DNA of 64,000 bases from Rothia uropygialis (GCF_004137765.1 NZ_NOIS01000002.1:434001-498000), one strand, 5' to 3'; positions 44,768-54,289 are shown, counted from the stretch's first letter. Translations and numbers: made by a program. Notes: a model not told the origin generated them from the letters alone.

Positions 44768-45032
44768 GGTTGATGGATGTCCGTAGAGCAACGATGCCCC
44801 TTTCCTCGGCGCCACGCGAATCACCTATGATGTGACCCACGCCCTAAATTTTGTTCAACTATACGGGTTGATGACGCTGTGCGAGCCCTTCGAGGCTCAC
44901 CTGCTTTCACCAACAATTCATGAAGCCGGTACCTCCTCTTTGATGCCGGCTCCACTTCCGGCCCCGGCGGGCCCCTAGCATTCACCACGTCAGGTGCGAA
45001 CCAGCGCACTCCCCGATTCAAAGGAAACGCCG

Positions 45033-46370
45033 ATGAACTTCGATGGCTTCGACAGCCCGAGAACACGCAGATTCCAGCGAAAAGTCACCCTCCTCTCTGC
45101 GGGCGGGGTGTTCCTGGATGGCTTCGATCTGACGATCATCGCCGTTGCGATGCCGATGATCGCCGGGGAATGGGGTCTCGGAGCCGGCGAAAAATCCATC
45201 CTGACCAGCAGCGCCATCATCGGTTCGTTTATCGGTGCCGTATCGCTGGGAAACCTGACGGACCGGTTCGGGCGGAAGGCCATGTACGTCATCGACCTCC
45301 TGGCATTCGTCCTGTTCGCCGTCCTCACGGCATTTTCCCCGAGCCTCTGGTGGTTGGTCGTCTTCCGTTTTCTTCTGGGCATCGGCATCGGCGCCGACTA
45401 CCCGATCTCCGCGACCCTCGTTTCCGAGTTCGCGCCGAAGAACGGACGCGGCAAGCTCTCGACATCTCTCGGGGCCATGTGGTTCGTCGGGGCCGTGGTC
45501 GCCTACCTCGTCGGGCTCCTGACTTTGCCTTTGGGCGACTTCGCGTGGAGAGCAATGCTCCTGATCGGCGCAGTCTTCGCCCTGGTCGTCTTCGTCTTCC
45601 GTGTGACACTCCCGGAATCTCCGCGGTGGTTGGTCGCCCACGGCCGGTTCGAGGACGCCAAGGACGTGGTCGAGAAGGTCACCGGGGTGCGTCCGAGTCA
45701 CAATGAGGTCGAGGCCGAGGCTGCCCGCCCTGCTCACGCCCCCGCCCGCACGGCACGTCTGGTGAGCCTCTTCACTGGTCGCCAGCGGAACAGGACGTTG
45801 TTCGTCTGCGGATTCTGGTTCTGCTATGCCACGGCCTACTACGGGATTTCGATGTACACCCCGACCATCCTTGCCCCGTTCACCCAGGGCAACCAGGTCG
45901 CAGTCATCGTGGGTTCCGGAATCGTGGCCGTGCTGGGGCTGGTCGGATCCGTCATCGGCATGAACCTCGTGGATTCATGGGGAAGGCGCCCTCTGATCAT
46001 CACGTCCTTTGCCGGCCTGACGGTGTCCCTTGCGGTCCTGGCGCTGACCGTGAACCCGCACTTGATCTTCCTAATCGTCCTGTTCAGTGTCGCGGTCCTC
46101 TTCGCAAATTCCGGCGGCGGGATCCTCAACTTCGTCTACCCGACGGAGCTCTTCCCCACCGAGCTTCGAGCCACGGGATCCGGATTGGCGACCTCGGTAA
46201 GCCGTATCGGTTCGATTCTGGGCGTCGTCGCCTTTCCGAATATGGTCGCCGCGTGGGGCAACAACGCGGCCCTGTGGGTCTTCGCGGCCGTAGGGTTGGC
46301 GGGACTGCTGATCTGCGTTTTCATGGCCCCCGAGACCAAGAACCGCGGCCTGGAAGAAATCAACTCGTAA
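45033..46370 (+). CDS. MFS transporter
   Basis: 445 residues, 12 TM helices, with the sugar-porter/AAHS-like signatures GNLTDRFGRKAMYVID after TM2, LGIGIGADYPIS in TM4, PESPRWLVAHGRFEDA before the central loop, and PTELFPTELRATGSG in the second half. AAGGAAA precedes ATG 45033. It ends 11 bp before the metallophosphoesterase gene with that gene's ribosome site overlapping its stop, so the two form an operon. Substrate unknown. Confidence 0.92.
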   Translation: MNFDGFDSPRTRRFQRKVTLLSAGGVFLDGFDLTIIAVAMPMIAGEWGLGAGEKSILTSSAIIGSFIGAVSLGNLTDRFGRKAMYVIDLLAFVLFAVLTAFSPSLWWLVVFRFLLGIGIGADYPISATLVSEFAPKNGRGKLSTSLGAMWFVGAVVAYLVGLLTLPLGDFAWRAMLLIGAVFALVVFVFRVTLPESPRWLVAHGRFEDAKDVVEKVTGVRPSHNEVEAEAARPAHAPARTARLVSLFTGRQRNRTLFVCGFWFCYATAYYGISMYTPTILAPFTQGNQVAVIVGSGIVAVLGLVGSVIGMNLVDSWGRRPLIITSFAGLTVSLAVLALTVNPHLIFLIVLFSVAVLFANSGGGILNFVYPTELFPTELRATGSGLATSVSRIGSILGVVAFPNMVAAWGNNAALWVFAAVGLAGLLICVFMAPETKNRGLEEINS

Positions 46371-46381
46371 GGAGCAAGCAC

Positions 46382-47953
46382 ATGTCTGACCGGGAAAATA
46401 CCGGAACGTCGGAGGAATTCGCGACCACCAGTTCGCGACGGGTCGTTCCGGACACGGCTGCTCCCTTCCGCCGTCTTCACGCCGGCCCGGGCGAGCCGCA
46501 TACCGGGCGCACGGACCTGATGCCGACCGGTGCCGGATGGCCCGACGGCGGCACGCAGATCCTGGGTCTGGTTCATTTCACAGACTTTCAGCTGGCGGAC
46601 CTGGCTTCTCCTGCACGACTCGAATTCCTGCAGAAGCGGGACGGCCAGGCCGACTGGAAGGGAATGACTCCCGCCTACCGGCCTCAGGAGTTCTTGCAAT
46701 ACCAGGCGATCGAAGGCATGGTTCGAGCGATGAATTCCCTGGCCGAAGCCCAGCCGGATGTTTGGGATCTGGCGATCACGACCGGCGACAATTCCGATTC
46801 GTCGCAACGCAATGAGATCGAGGCTTACCTGCGGTCCTTGACGGGCGGCGTCGTCGAACCGGCCGCAGGGTCACGGGAGTTCCAGGATGCGCCGGTCGGG
46901 ATGGAGGATCCGCAATATTACAACCCGGAGCCTTCTTCCCGGGACAGGTACAAGACCGAATTCGGATTTCCCGACGCTCCGGGCGCGCTGTCCGAAGCAA
47001 CGAGGTCTTTCGGGACAGACGGTTTAGATCTGCCCTGGTTGACCTGTTTCGGAAACCACGACTGCTTGGTCCAAGGACGGGCGTCACTTCCCGTTGGTCT
47101 GGATGATTTCCTGAAGGGGTCCCACAAACCGGTCGAGCTCGACGGTGCGTCGGTCCCGGAAGGCCCCAAAACCCCGGCGTACGTCAACGACCCGATGTGG
47201 TCCACGCGCGGACCGACAAAAGACATCGACCCTTTGGACGGCCGAACCGTGTGGAGCAAAGCTGACTACGTCAGAGCGCACCTCGACTCTCCTGGTTCGC
47301 CGCGCGGCCACGGGTTCACGGACGCCAATCTGCACGACGGCGTGACCTATTACGCCCACGATCCGAATGACGACGTGCGGCTCCTGGTACTGGACACCAC
47401 CAATACCGCCGGTCACGTCGACGGATGCATCGACGATACGCAGTTCCGGTGGCTCCGGGACCAGCTCGACGCGTCCGCCACCGAGGGCCGGATCGTGGTT
47501 CTGGCGTCGCACCACGGACTGTCCACGCTGAATAACGACTACGGCGTCGGGGACTCGCGAGGCACGTTGCATCTGGCGGACGATGTCGAGGCGCTGCTTC
47601 ATGACTATCCGAACGTGGTCTTGTGGCTCTCCGGCCACACGCACGTCAACAAGGTGACACCGCGCCCCGGACGCACGCCCGAGGGCGGATTCTGGGAAGT
47701 CTCCACAGCCTCTATTTCGGAGTGGCCGGTGCAATTCCGAGGAGTTCAGATCTTCGTATCCGAAGCAGTGGTGCGCATCCGGACGACGATGATCGACTCT
47801 CAGGTCCCCGAGTCCCCGGCCTCCACGCGTGGGCTCGAAAACCTGGCGGCGTTGCATCGGGAGCTCGGCGCGAACGACGCAGGTTCCGTCGGTGGTCTGC
47901 ACGCGGAGGGCACACGGGAGGATCGCAACGTTGACCTCCTCGTAGCCATCTAG
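46382..47953 (+). CDS. Calcineurin-like metallophosphoesterase
   Basis: 523 residues. Metal motifs in order: HFTDFQLAD (DxH site altered to DFQ), TTGDNSDS, CFGNHD, ASHHG and SGHTHVN. The layout resembles the actinobacterial large metallophosphoesterases (the PPA1498-type family), but no signal peptide is present at the N-terminus, so it should be cytoplasmic. Coupled to the MFS gene 11 bp upstream, which suggests that the imported solute is a phosphate ester or that the enzyme acts on a product of it. Confidence 0.88.
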   Translation: MSDRENTGTSEEFATTSSRRVVPDTAAPFRRLHAGPGEPHTGRTDLMPTGAGWPDGGTQILGLVHFTDFQLADLASPARLEFLQKRDGQADWKGMTPAYRPQEFLQYQAIEGMVRAMNSLAEAQPDVWDLAITTGDNSDSSQRNEIEAYLRSLTGGVVEPAAGSREFQDAPVGMEDPQYYNPEPSSRDRYKTEFGFPDAPGALSEATRSFGTDGLDLPWLTCFGNHDCLVQGRASLPVGLDDFLKGSHKPVELDGASVPEGPKTPAYVNDPMWSTRGPTKDIDPLDGRTVWSKADYVRAHLDSPGSPRGHGFTDANLHDGVTYYAHDPNDDVRLLVLDTTNTAGHVDGCIDDTQFRWLRDQLDASATEGRIVVLASHHGLSTLNNDYGVGDSRGTLHLADDVEALLHDYPNVVLWLSGHTHVNKVTPRPGRTPEGGFWEVSTASISEWPVQFRGVQIFVSEAVVRIRTTMIDSQVPESPASTRGLENLAALHRELGANDAGSVGGLHAEGTREDRNVDLLVAI

Positions 47954-47997
47954 CGCGCTCGCGAGCAGCACGGGGGGCCGGGCGAGACGGAGAGTTC

Positions 47998-48384
47998 TCA
48001 CGTCTCCGAGGAGTCGTGGTGCGCCCGGGATCGGATGATGGCCTCCGCGTTGCTCTCCGCCCAGCGACGCATGGCGTCGATGGGCTCGGCCAGGCTCCGG
48101 CCGAGTTCCGTCAGCTCGTAGTCGACCCGTGGAGGTACGGATCCGCTCGCATGGCGCGTGACGATGCCGTCTCGCTCCATCGATCGGAGGGTCTGAGTCA
48201 GTACCTTTGGGGTCACTCCCCCAATGTTGTCCCGTAACTGCGTGAACCGCATCCGCCCACCGCCCAGGCTGGTGACGATGAGGGGTGTCCAACGATCGGT
48301 TACGTGACGGAGCACGGTCCGCGATGGGCAGTGTGGGTCCATGATGTCGAACTCGCGTTCCGAGGACGAGACATTCGCAGCCAA
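47998..48384 (-). CDS. HxlR-family transcriptional regulator
   Basis: 128-residue winged-helix protein with CPSRTVLRHVTDRWTPLIVTSLGGGRMRFTQLRDNIGGVTPKVLTQTLRSMERDG typical of HxlR regulators, many of which sense electrophiles through the N-terminal cysteine (Cys19 here). A TTG at 48384 is likely the start, because GGAAGGA lies just before it; ATG 48342 is an alternative. Divergent from an NAD(P)-binding protein gene with a palindrome between. Confidence 0.88.
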   Translation of the reverse strand: MAANVSSSEREFDIMDPHCPSRTVLRHVTDRWTPLIVTSLGGGRMRFTQLRDNIGGVTPKVLTQTLRSMERDGIVTRHASGSVPPRVDYELTELGRSLAEPIDAMRRWAESNAEAIIRSRAHHDSSET

Positions 48385-48416
48385 AAATTTCCTTCCATGG
48401 TTTCCTTGAGGTACTC

Positions 48417-48433
48417 AGTATCAAAAAGATACT
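48417..48433. promoter_or_regulatory. Probable HxlR operator
   Basis: Perfect inverted repeat AGTATC-AAAAA-GATACT in the 106-bp region between the divergent hxlR-type gene and the oxidoreductase gene, a form usual for HxlR/YodB-type sites. Confidence 0.6.
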
Positions 48434-48490
48434 CTTTGGTTATTCGGCCGGCAAGATCCGCCGGCACACCTACCAGCAAGGGATTGAATC

Positions 48491-49096
48491 ATGAAGATCG
48501 CAATCATCGGAGCCACCGGAATGGTCGGGAGCCGAACCGTCGCGGAAGCCGCTCAACGGGGACACACCGTGGATGCGTATTCGCGCAGCGGCAAGGGGGT
48601 CGAAGGTGCCCAGTCGGCCCACGCACTGGATCTCGCGGACACCTCCGCGGTCACCGACGTCATCACCGGCCACGATTACACGGTCATCACCGTGGTCAGC
48701 GGCCGCACCGGCGACTACGCCGACGACGTTACGAACCACCGCAATCTGTTGGCGGCCGGGCCGGAGGGCAAGTACCTTGTGGTCGGAGGCGCCGGTGCTC
48801 TCTACGCCGACGGGGACACTATGCTCAAGGACACGGAAGGGTTCCCGGCGCAGTTCAAGACGGAAGCGGACGCCTTCGCGGAGATCTACCGGGACTACGT
48901 GTCCTCACACGGTGTGGACTGGACGATGCTGGCTCCCGCGCCGATGATCGCGCCGGGCGAGCGAACCGGTACCTACAAGACCGATCTGGACCGGCCTGCG
49001 GGGGACTCGGTATCCGCGGAGGACTTCGCCGTCGCGATCGTCGACGAGGCCGAATCCCAGTCTCATCAAGGCAAACGCTTCACTGTGGCGAACTAG
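48491..49096 (+). CDS. NAD(P)H-binding oxidoreductase-like protein (NmrA/SDR type)
   Basis: 201-residue Rossmann protein with IAIIGATGMVGSRTVAEAAQRGH at the N-terminus and YLVVGGAGALY. It belongs with YwnB/YesF-like atypical SDRs, which are often controlled by adjacent HxlR regulators and linked to quinone or aldehyde stress. AAGGGATTG precedes the ATG. Confidence 0.87.
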   Translation: MKIAIIGATGMVGSRTVAEAAQRGHTVDAYSRSGKGVEGAQSAHALDLADTSAVTDVITGHDYTVITVVSGRTGDYADDVTNHRNLLAAGPEGKYLVVGGAGALYADGDTMLKDTEGFPAQFKTEADAFAEIYRDYVSSHGVDWTMLAPAPMIAPGERTGTYKTDLDRPAGDSVSAEDFAVAIVDEAESQSHQGKRFTVAN

Positions 49097-49124
49097 CACC
49101 GCCCGAGCGTTCTCCGACGAGCCT

Positions 49125-49157
49125 CTTGAGGGCCAGGTTTGTGAACCGGCCCTCAAG
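49125..49157. terminator. Bidirectional terminator between converging genes
   Basis: Stem CTTGAGGGCC-GGTT / AACC-GGCCCTCAAG with one bulge, loop TGTG. Serves the oxidoreductase gene (+) and uvrB (-), which converge here. Confidence 0.65.
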
Positions 49158-49184
49158 ACGCCCGTGCTTGACCCCGCCGCCGGA

Positions 49185-51332
49185 TCAGGCGTGGCCCGCC
49201 TGCTGCATCTGACGCAGTTCTTTCTTCAGGTCGGAGACCTCGTCACGCAATCGAGCCGCCAATTCGAATTGGAGCTCGGCCGCGGCGTTGCGCATCTGCT
49301 CGTTCATCTGCTCGATCAATTCCAGCAGGTCCTCGGCAGGGGCCGCAGCCAGACCGTCCTTGCGGATTTTCTCGACCGCTGCCAACGTAGCGTTGTCCCG
49401 ATCGGCCTCGGCGCCCTTGGATTTCTTGCCTTTGCCCTTGACCGGAGCCGTGTGATCGTTGGCCGCGGCACGCTTGGCCAAGAGCTCCTGGGTATCCTCT
49501 TCTTCGCGGGCGATCTGATCGGTGATGTCCGCGATGCGTTTGCGGAGGGGCGTCGGATCGATTCCGTGCTCCTTGTTGAACGCGACCTGAATTTCCCGGC
49601 GACGATTCGTCTCTTCGATCGCCGTCTCCATCGAATCGGTGATCTTGTCCGCGTACATGTGGACTTGGCCGGACACGTTACGGGCGGCACGACCGATGGT
49701 CTGAATCAGCGACGTCGTCGAGCGCAGGAACCCTTCTTTGTCCGCGTCCAGGATCGCCACGAGCGATACTTCCGGCAAATCCAGGCCCTCACGGAGAAGG
49801 TTGATGCCGACCAGGACATCGAATTCGCCCAGGCGCAAGGAACGCAAGAGTTCGACGCGTTTGAGGGTATCGACGTCGGAGTGCAGGTACTGGACCTTGA
49901 CCCCGTGCTCGACGAGGTAATCCGTGAGATCCTCGGCCATCCGTTTGGTCAGCGTCGTCACCAGGACGCGTTCGTCCCGGTCCGCGCGTTGCCTGATCTC
50001 GTCCAGGAGGTCGTCGATCTGCCCCTTGGTCGGTTTGACGACGATTTCGGGATCCACGAGGCCGGTCGGGCGAATGATCTGTTCGACGTACCCGTCCGCC
50101 TGGGACATCTCGTACTTGCCCGGAGTCGCAGACATGTAGATCGTCTGGCCGATGCGCTCTAAGAATTCGTCCCATTTGAGGGGACGGTTGTCCATCGCGG
50201 ACGGCAAGCGAAAGCCGTGCTCCACCAGTGTCCGTTTGCGGGACATGTCGCCCTCGTACATGCCACCGATTTGGGGCACGGTCACGTGGGATTCGTCGAT
50301 GATGAGCATGAAATCGTCGGGGAAATAATCCAGCAGACAGTGCGGTGCGGAGCCGGCCCCTCGGCCGTCGATGTGCCTCGAATAGTTCTCGATTCCGTTG
50401 CAGAAGCCCATCTGCTCCATCATCTCGAGGTCGTAGGTCGTGCGCATCCGCAGGCGCTGCGCCTCGACGAGCTTGTTCTGGTCCTCGAGTTCTTTGAGAC
50501 GCTCGCCCAGTTCGTTGTTAATGTCTTCGACCGCACGGGCCATGCGCTCCGCACCGGCCACGTAGTGCGAGGCTGGGAAAACGTACATCTCGTTCTCTTC
50601 CCGGAGCACCTCGCCCGTGAGCGGATGAAGAGTATGGATCGACTCGATTTCGTCCCCGAAGAATTCGATGCGGATCGCATTCTCCTCATACATGGGGATG
50701 ATTTCGACGGTATCTCCGCGAACACGGAACGTACCGCGGTGGAAGTCCATGTCGTTGCGTGCGTACTGCATGTTGACGAACTGACGGAGAAGATCGTCGC
50801 GGTCGACTTCGTCCCCCTGGCGAAGGGTCACCATCTGGTTGACATACTCCTCAGGCGTACCCAGACCGTATATGCAGGAGACCGTGGAGACCACGACGAC
50901 GTCGCGTCGGGTCAGCAGCGCGTTGGTCGCGGAGTGCCGCAAACGCTCGACCTCGTCGTTGACCGAAGAGTCCTTTTCGATGAAGGTGTCCGTCTGCGGG
51001 ACGTAGGCCTCGGGCTGGTAGTAGTCGTAGTATGAAACGAAGTATTCGACCGCGTTATTGGGCAAGAGCTCACGGAGTTCATTAGCCAGCTGGGCCGCGA
51101 GGGTCTTGTTCTGGACCATGACCAGCGTAGGCCGCTGGACCGCCTCGACGAGCCAGGCCGCCGTCGCCGACTTACCGGTACCCGTGGCGCCCAGGAGGAC
51201 GATGTCCTTCTCGCCGCCTTCAACCCTTTCGGTCAATTCGGCGATGGCTCGTGGCTGATCACCGGCGGGCTTGTAATCGGAAATGACCTCAAATGGGGCG
51301 ACGACGCGGTTGATCTCCTGTGCCAGACTCAT
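49185..51332 (-). CDS. uvrB: Excinuclease ABC subunit B
   Basis: DNA damage-recognition helicase-like subunit of nucleotide excision repair; 715 residues. Walker [10 protein letters not shown] (48-56), beta-hairpin [21 protein letters not shown]-like LIIDESHVT, motif [11 protein letters not shown] and C-terminal UVR motif ([20 protein letters not shown]) for UvrC contact. A Lys/Gly-rich linker precedes the UVR motif. ATG 51332. A degenerate LexA box lies 20 bp upstream, so damage induction is likely. Confidence 0.97.
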   Translation of the reverse strand: MSLAQEINRVVAPFEVISDYKPAGDQPRAIAELTERVEGGEKDIVLLGATGTGKSATAAWLVEAVQRPTLVMVQNKTLAAQLANELRELLPNNAVEYFVSYYDYYQPEAYVPQTDTFIEKDSSVNDEVERLRHSATNALLTRRDVVVVSTVSCIYGLGTPEEYVNQMVTLRQGDEVDRDDLLRQFVNMQYARNDMDFHRGTFRVRGDTVEIIPMYEENAIRIEFFGDEIESIHTLHPLTGEVLREENEMYVFPASHYVAGAERMARAVEDINNELGERLKELEDQNKLVEAQRLRMRTTYDLEMMEQMGFCNGIENYSRHIDGRGAGSAPHCLLDYFPDDFMLIIDESHVTVPQIGGMYEGDMSRKRTLVEHGFRLPSAMDNRPLKWDEFLERIGQTIYMSATPGKYEMSQADGYVEQIIRPTGLVDPEIVVKPTKGQIDDLLDEIRQRADRDERVLVTTLTKRMAEDLTDYLVEHGVKVQYLHSDVDTLKRVELLRSLRLGEFDVLVGINLLREGLDLPEVSLVAILDADKEGFLRSTTSLIQTIGRAARNVSGQVHMYADKITDSMETAIEETNRRREIQVAFNKEHGIDPTPLRKRIADITDQIAREEEDTQELLAKRAAANDHTAPVKGKGKKSKGAEADRDNATLAAVEKIRKDGLAAAPAEDLLELIEQMNEQMRNAAAELQFELAARLRDEVSDLKKELRQMQQAGHA

Positions 51333-51352
51333 ATGCTCAAGGTTACTCCGAT

Positions 51353-51368
51353 TCGTAAGAATGTTCGA
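51353..51368 (-). promoter_or_regulatory. Degenerate LexA box upstream of uvrB
   Basis: TCGTAAGAATGTTCGA, one mismatch to TCGAA-N6-TTCGA. The same spacing pattern occurs at dnaE2 and DUF6504. uvrB is a classic SOS gene. Confidence 0.55.
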
Positions 51369-51490
51369 TAGATCCGGCTGAGACTGCTGTCTTACCTTTC
51401 CTAGGTCAGTTTTCTCTTGTTAGTCACGCCCCTCCCCTGTAACTAGCCGCGTGAGAACCGGAAACGCCCTCAAGCGAAGGAAAGCGGACA

Positions 51491-51655
51491 ATGGCCCAGA
51501 AGTACATCACCGTCAGGATCGACGACGGCCGGAAGCCAGTGGTCCACGGTGTCGAGCGATGCGACTCGAGTACGAATCGATCACGAGGGTTGATCGTGGG
51601 GAAGATCGACGGCGGCCAGAAGTTGTTCGAGTCTCCGAACAAGGTCATCAAGTGA
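51491..51655 (+). CDS. Possible 54-residue small protein with an internal repeat
   Basis: ATG 51491 is preceded by AAGGAAAG with reasonable spacing, and a GC hairpin follows the stop. The peptide contains two similar units, YITVRIDDGRKPV and LIVGKIDGGQKLF (I-x-V-x-ID-x-G-x-K). No family recognised. Divergent from uvrB. It could also be chance, since the stretch is short. Confidence 0.4.
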   Translation: MAQKYITVRIDDGRKPVVHGVERCDSSTNRSRGLIVGKIDGGQKLFESPNKVIK

Positions 51656-51661
51656 TGGTCC

Positions 51662-51683
51662 GCCGGGTCCGCGCGGACCCGGC
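51662..51683 (+). terminator. GC hairpin after the small open reading frame
   Basis: GCCGGGTCC-GCGC-GGACCCGGC, nine-bp perfect arms, six bases after the stop of the 54-residue reading frame. No U tract. Confidence 0.5.
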
Positions 51684-51802
51684 CCCAACCCACCGAAGCT
51701 TCGCCAGTATCTGATCAGGGACCGGCCTTTCGTGGGCTGGAGGGGACAACAATGGACGGGCTTAAGAAAGTACTCAATGAGTCCGGAGTGAGTTATCCAG
51801 CT

Positions 51803-52297
51803 CTATACCCCGTCAGTACAGTGCACCTGACCGTTGATCGTGGCACCGCCAACGTTGGCATGATCAGCCTTTACCCCGTCAGCGGTGTATTGAATCCCCT
51901 CCGGCTGCTTGGCCTTATATGGCCTCCCCTGCTGCTGGGGTTTGTACATCACGAACAAACCGCCCTCGTCCTCGACCTTGAGCAACGGTGGCTGGTTGTC
52001 AACACTGGCCATCAGGTGTCGAATACGGCCATCGCCGGAAGCACAATGAACCACGTTCGGAGTGAACTGCTGTTCACCACCACCGGTAGTCACGGTCAAC
52101 GAGCCCGGGCCTGCCGGCGCAGATTCCGACGACCCCGTCGGGGAGGGAGTCTCAGCCGGAGTCGAGGAAGACTCGCTCGACGAGGCCGGTTCCTGGGCCG
52201 GCGACGCAGAAGAGCCGGAACCTGTCGAGCCACCGCACCCGGTGGCAAGTAGGAGAACAGCCAGGGACGGGACGGCTATTTTCTGCAAAACACGCAT
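51803..52297 (-). CDS. Putative lipoprotein
   Basis: 164 residues: basic N-terminus (MRVLQK), hydrophobic stretch, and lipobox LLATGC with Cys lipidation site at about residue 21. A Ser/Pro/Glu-rich spacer follows, then a domain of about 95 residues with two cysteines (VVHCASG and GQVHCTDGV) likely to form a disulfide. The two-cysteine layout recalls the mycobacterial 19-kDa LpqH family, a weak resemblance. ATG 52297 chosen to place the signal peptide at the N-terminus. Function unknown. Confidence 0.75.
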   Translation of the reverse strand: MRVLQKIAVPSLAVLLLATGCGGSTGSGSSASPAQEPASSSESSSTPAETPSPTGSSESAPAGPGSLTVTTGGGEQQFTPNVVHCASGDGRIRHLMASVDNQPPLLKVEDEGGLFVMYKPQQQGRPYKAKQPEGIQYTADGVKADHANVGGATINGQVHCTDGV

Positions 52298-52485
52298 GCC
52301 ACCAGTGTATTTGCTGGGAGTTCCCCAGGCCATTCGCCGCCCTGTGGCAAGCATCTTGGCCAAAGGCAGCGGCCGGCACACAGTCCGGCATCGAACATGG
52401 GGACACCACATGACGGAGCCAGGTCCTGGATTAGAGCAAACAAGGTTTTGCACTCGGCATTTCGGCTCCGGGGCAGAGCCTGAGC

Positions 52486-53451
52486 TCAGCTCTGGTCGAT
52501 GAATTCTTGCTTGTACTGTCGGACGACGTCGTCGAAGTTATCGTCCCGGACGAAGCCAAGTTCCAGGAGACGATCCACCGCGAACTCGCCCGGCCAGGAG
52601 CACACGATGTCCATAACCTGTTGGTCGGGTTGATCAGCAACCAGGGCCCTGGCCTGCGAACCACCGACGCGTTCGAGCGAAGCGAGCATCTCGGAGACCG
52701 TCACACAGATGCCGGGGATGTTCATACCGCGCCACGCGCCGATCTCCTCCCCGGAGATCTCCAGCGCATGAATGAGGTTAGATACGGCCGCATCCGGAGA
52801 GGAGAGCCACATCCGGGTTTCATGAGGCACCGGGCACGCGGACTCGATTCCGTTCAATGGTTCCCGAATGATTCCCGAAGCGAAGGACGACGCCGCAGAG
52901 TTCGGCTTACCGGGCCGGACCGAGATGGTCGGCAGACGGCAGATCCGGCCGTCCACGAATCCCTTGCGCGAGTACTCATTGACCAGCAGCTCCCCCATGG
53001 CTTTGAACGCCCCGTACGTAGAATCGGGTTGTTCTGCCCACGTATCCTCGACGATTTCCGGCATCTGACCGCCGAAGACGGCCAATGAGCTCGTGAACAC
53101 GAAATGCGGTCGATTGCCTGCCCTCCGGGCCGCCTCCAACAGTTCGCGTGTCCCGTCGAGGTTCACCCGCAGAGCCAGATCGAAGTTCTCTGCTGACCCG
53201 CCCGACAACACCGCGGCCAGGTGATAGACGGCAACGGTGTCCTCGCCAATGATCTCGGCCAGCAAGTCCGGATCGGCGAGGTCCCCGACCACCGAGCTCA
53301 CCCGAGCGTCATCGCTCAGGTTCTCGGCCAAGTCCAGAGACACGATGCGATCGAAACGAAACCCAAGGTTCCCGGCATCCTGCCGTTTCAGCAGTTCCGC
53401 GATGACCCTGCTCCCAAGGAATCCTGCGCCTCCGGTCACAACAATCTTCAT
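52486..53451 (-). CDS. denD: D-erythronate dehydrogenase-like SDR
   Basis: 321-residue extended SDR with NAD motif TGGAGFLG (6-13), active-site Ser121-type TSSLAVFG, and Tyr146/Lys150 in TYGAFK. Closest pattern is DenD, which oxidises D-erythronate to 2-oxo-tetronate. The ATG overlaps the stop of the upstream FCD regulator gene by 4 nt. Divergent from the GntP-DUF1537-dehydrogenase operon. Confidence 0.85.
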   Translation of the reverse strand: MKIVVTGGAGFLGSRVIAELLKRQDAGNLGFRFDRIVSLDLAENLSDDARVSSVVGDLADPDLLAEIIGEDTVAVYHLAAVLSGGSAENFDLALRVNLDGTRELLEAARRAGNRPHFVFTSSLAVFGGQMPEIVEDTWAEQPDSTYGAFKAMGELLVNEYSRKGFVDGRICRLPTISVRPGKPNSAASSFASGIIREPLNGIESACPVPHETRMWLSSPDAAVSNLIHALEISGEEIGAWRGMNIPGICVTVSEMLASLERVGGSQARALVADQPDQQVMDIVCSWPGEFAVDRLLELGFVRDDNFDDVVRQYKQEFIDQS

Positions 53452-54155
53452 TCCGTTTCCTCTCTGACGGCTCCCATTGTTTGGCGCATGTGCGACCTCA
53501 TGGCCTCGCGCGAGCCCTCTTTGTCTTTGTTTTCCAGCTTTTTCAAAATCTCTGTATGCCAATGGATCGCGTCGTTGCGCACTTTCCGCGTCGACGAGGT
53601 CTCCATGCGCACCGCGCGCAGAACCTCTTCCAGCGGACGGTAGGTTGCGGCAAGATATTCGTTGCCTGCGGCCTCAATGATTACCCCGTGAAATGCGATG
53701 TCCGCTTCCACGGCGCGAGCGACATCGGGTTCACCGTCGCTGTTCTCGACCTCGACCATAATCTCGACCTGCTTCCGCATGAGCTTCAGCTGTTCGTCGG
53801 TGATCCTCGAGGCCGCGAGTTCGGCTGCTCCGATTTCCACGATTTCGCGGACCTCGGTCAATTGCTCCACGAGGTTTCTGCTCTCGCCGCGCATTCGACC
53901 GCGCAGTTCCATCAGCTCCACGTTCAGCAGATCCCAGTTCTCGACGGGTGCAATCCGATTTCGTTTGCCGTGTTTCACCGTGATCACTCCTCGCCCGGCG
54001 AGGGTCTTGATCGCTTCGCGAATGGTCAGCCGCGAGACGTCGAGTTCGTCGGCCAGGACCCCTTCGGGCGGCAATTCGTCCCCCACGGACACGACGCCCT
54101 GGGCAATCCGGTCCAGGATCGATCGGCTGACGTGGTCGGCGAGGTTTTTCACCAC
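53448..54155 (-). CDS. GntR/FadR (FCD) transcriptional regulator of the acid-sugar locus
   Basis: 235 residues. Winged helix (LPPEGVLADELDVSRLTIREAIKTL) followed by an all-helical FCD ligand domain with metal-site residues in DIAFHGVIIEAAGN. AAGGAG precedes the GTG at 54155 by six bases. Divergently placed to the permease gene with an operator-like palindrome in between; coupled to denD. Confidence 0.9.
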   Translation of the reverse strand: MVKNLADHVSRSILDRIAQGVVSVGDELPPEGVLADELDVSRLTIREAIKTLAGRGVITVKHGKRNRIAPVENWDLLNVELMELRGRMRGESRNLVEQLTEVREIVEIGAAELAASRITDEQLKLMRKQVEIMVEVENSDGEPDVARAVEADIAFHGVIIEAAGNEYLAATYRPLEEVLRAVRMETSSTRKVRNDAIHWHTEILKKLENKDKEGSREAMRSHMRQTMGAVREETE

Positions 54156-54189
54156 TGGTGACTCCTTGGAAGACGCATGTGTGAACTGG

Positions 54190-54232
54190 TTGACAGTATG
54201 CCACAAAAAGCTACACTTATCAGATATCTGAT
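54190..54232 (+). promoter_or_regulatory. Promoter and operator of the permease operon
   Basis: -35 TTGACA (54190-54195) and -10 TACACT (54212-54217) are 16 bp apart. The perfect palindrome ATCAGATATCTGAT (54219-54232) starts one base after the -10, over the likely transcription start. Expected site of the adjacent FCD regulator acting as a repressor. Confidence 0.65.
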
Positions 54233-54289
54233 CACAGCCAGTGATGGCCCCCGTCACTCTGGCCGGAAGTAGAAGTCGATGGAGATTTC

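Noticed and set aside
47084-48424. 446-codon minus-strand frame
   Set aside because: Antisense to the metallophosphoesterase gene and overlapping the HxlR gene in the wrong frame.
51752-52252. 166-codon plus-strand frame
   Set aside because: Antisense to the lipoprotein gene, whose signal peptide and lipobox are clear on the minus strand.
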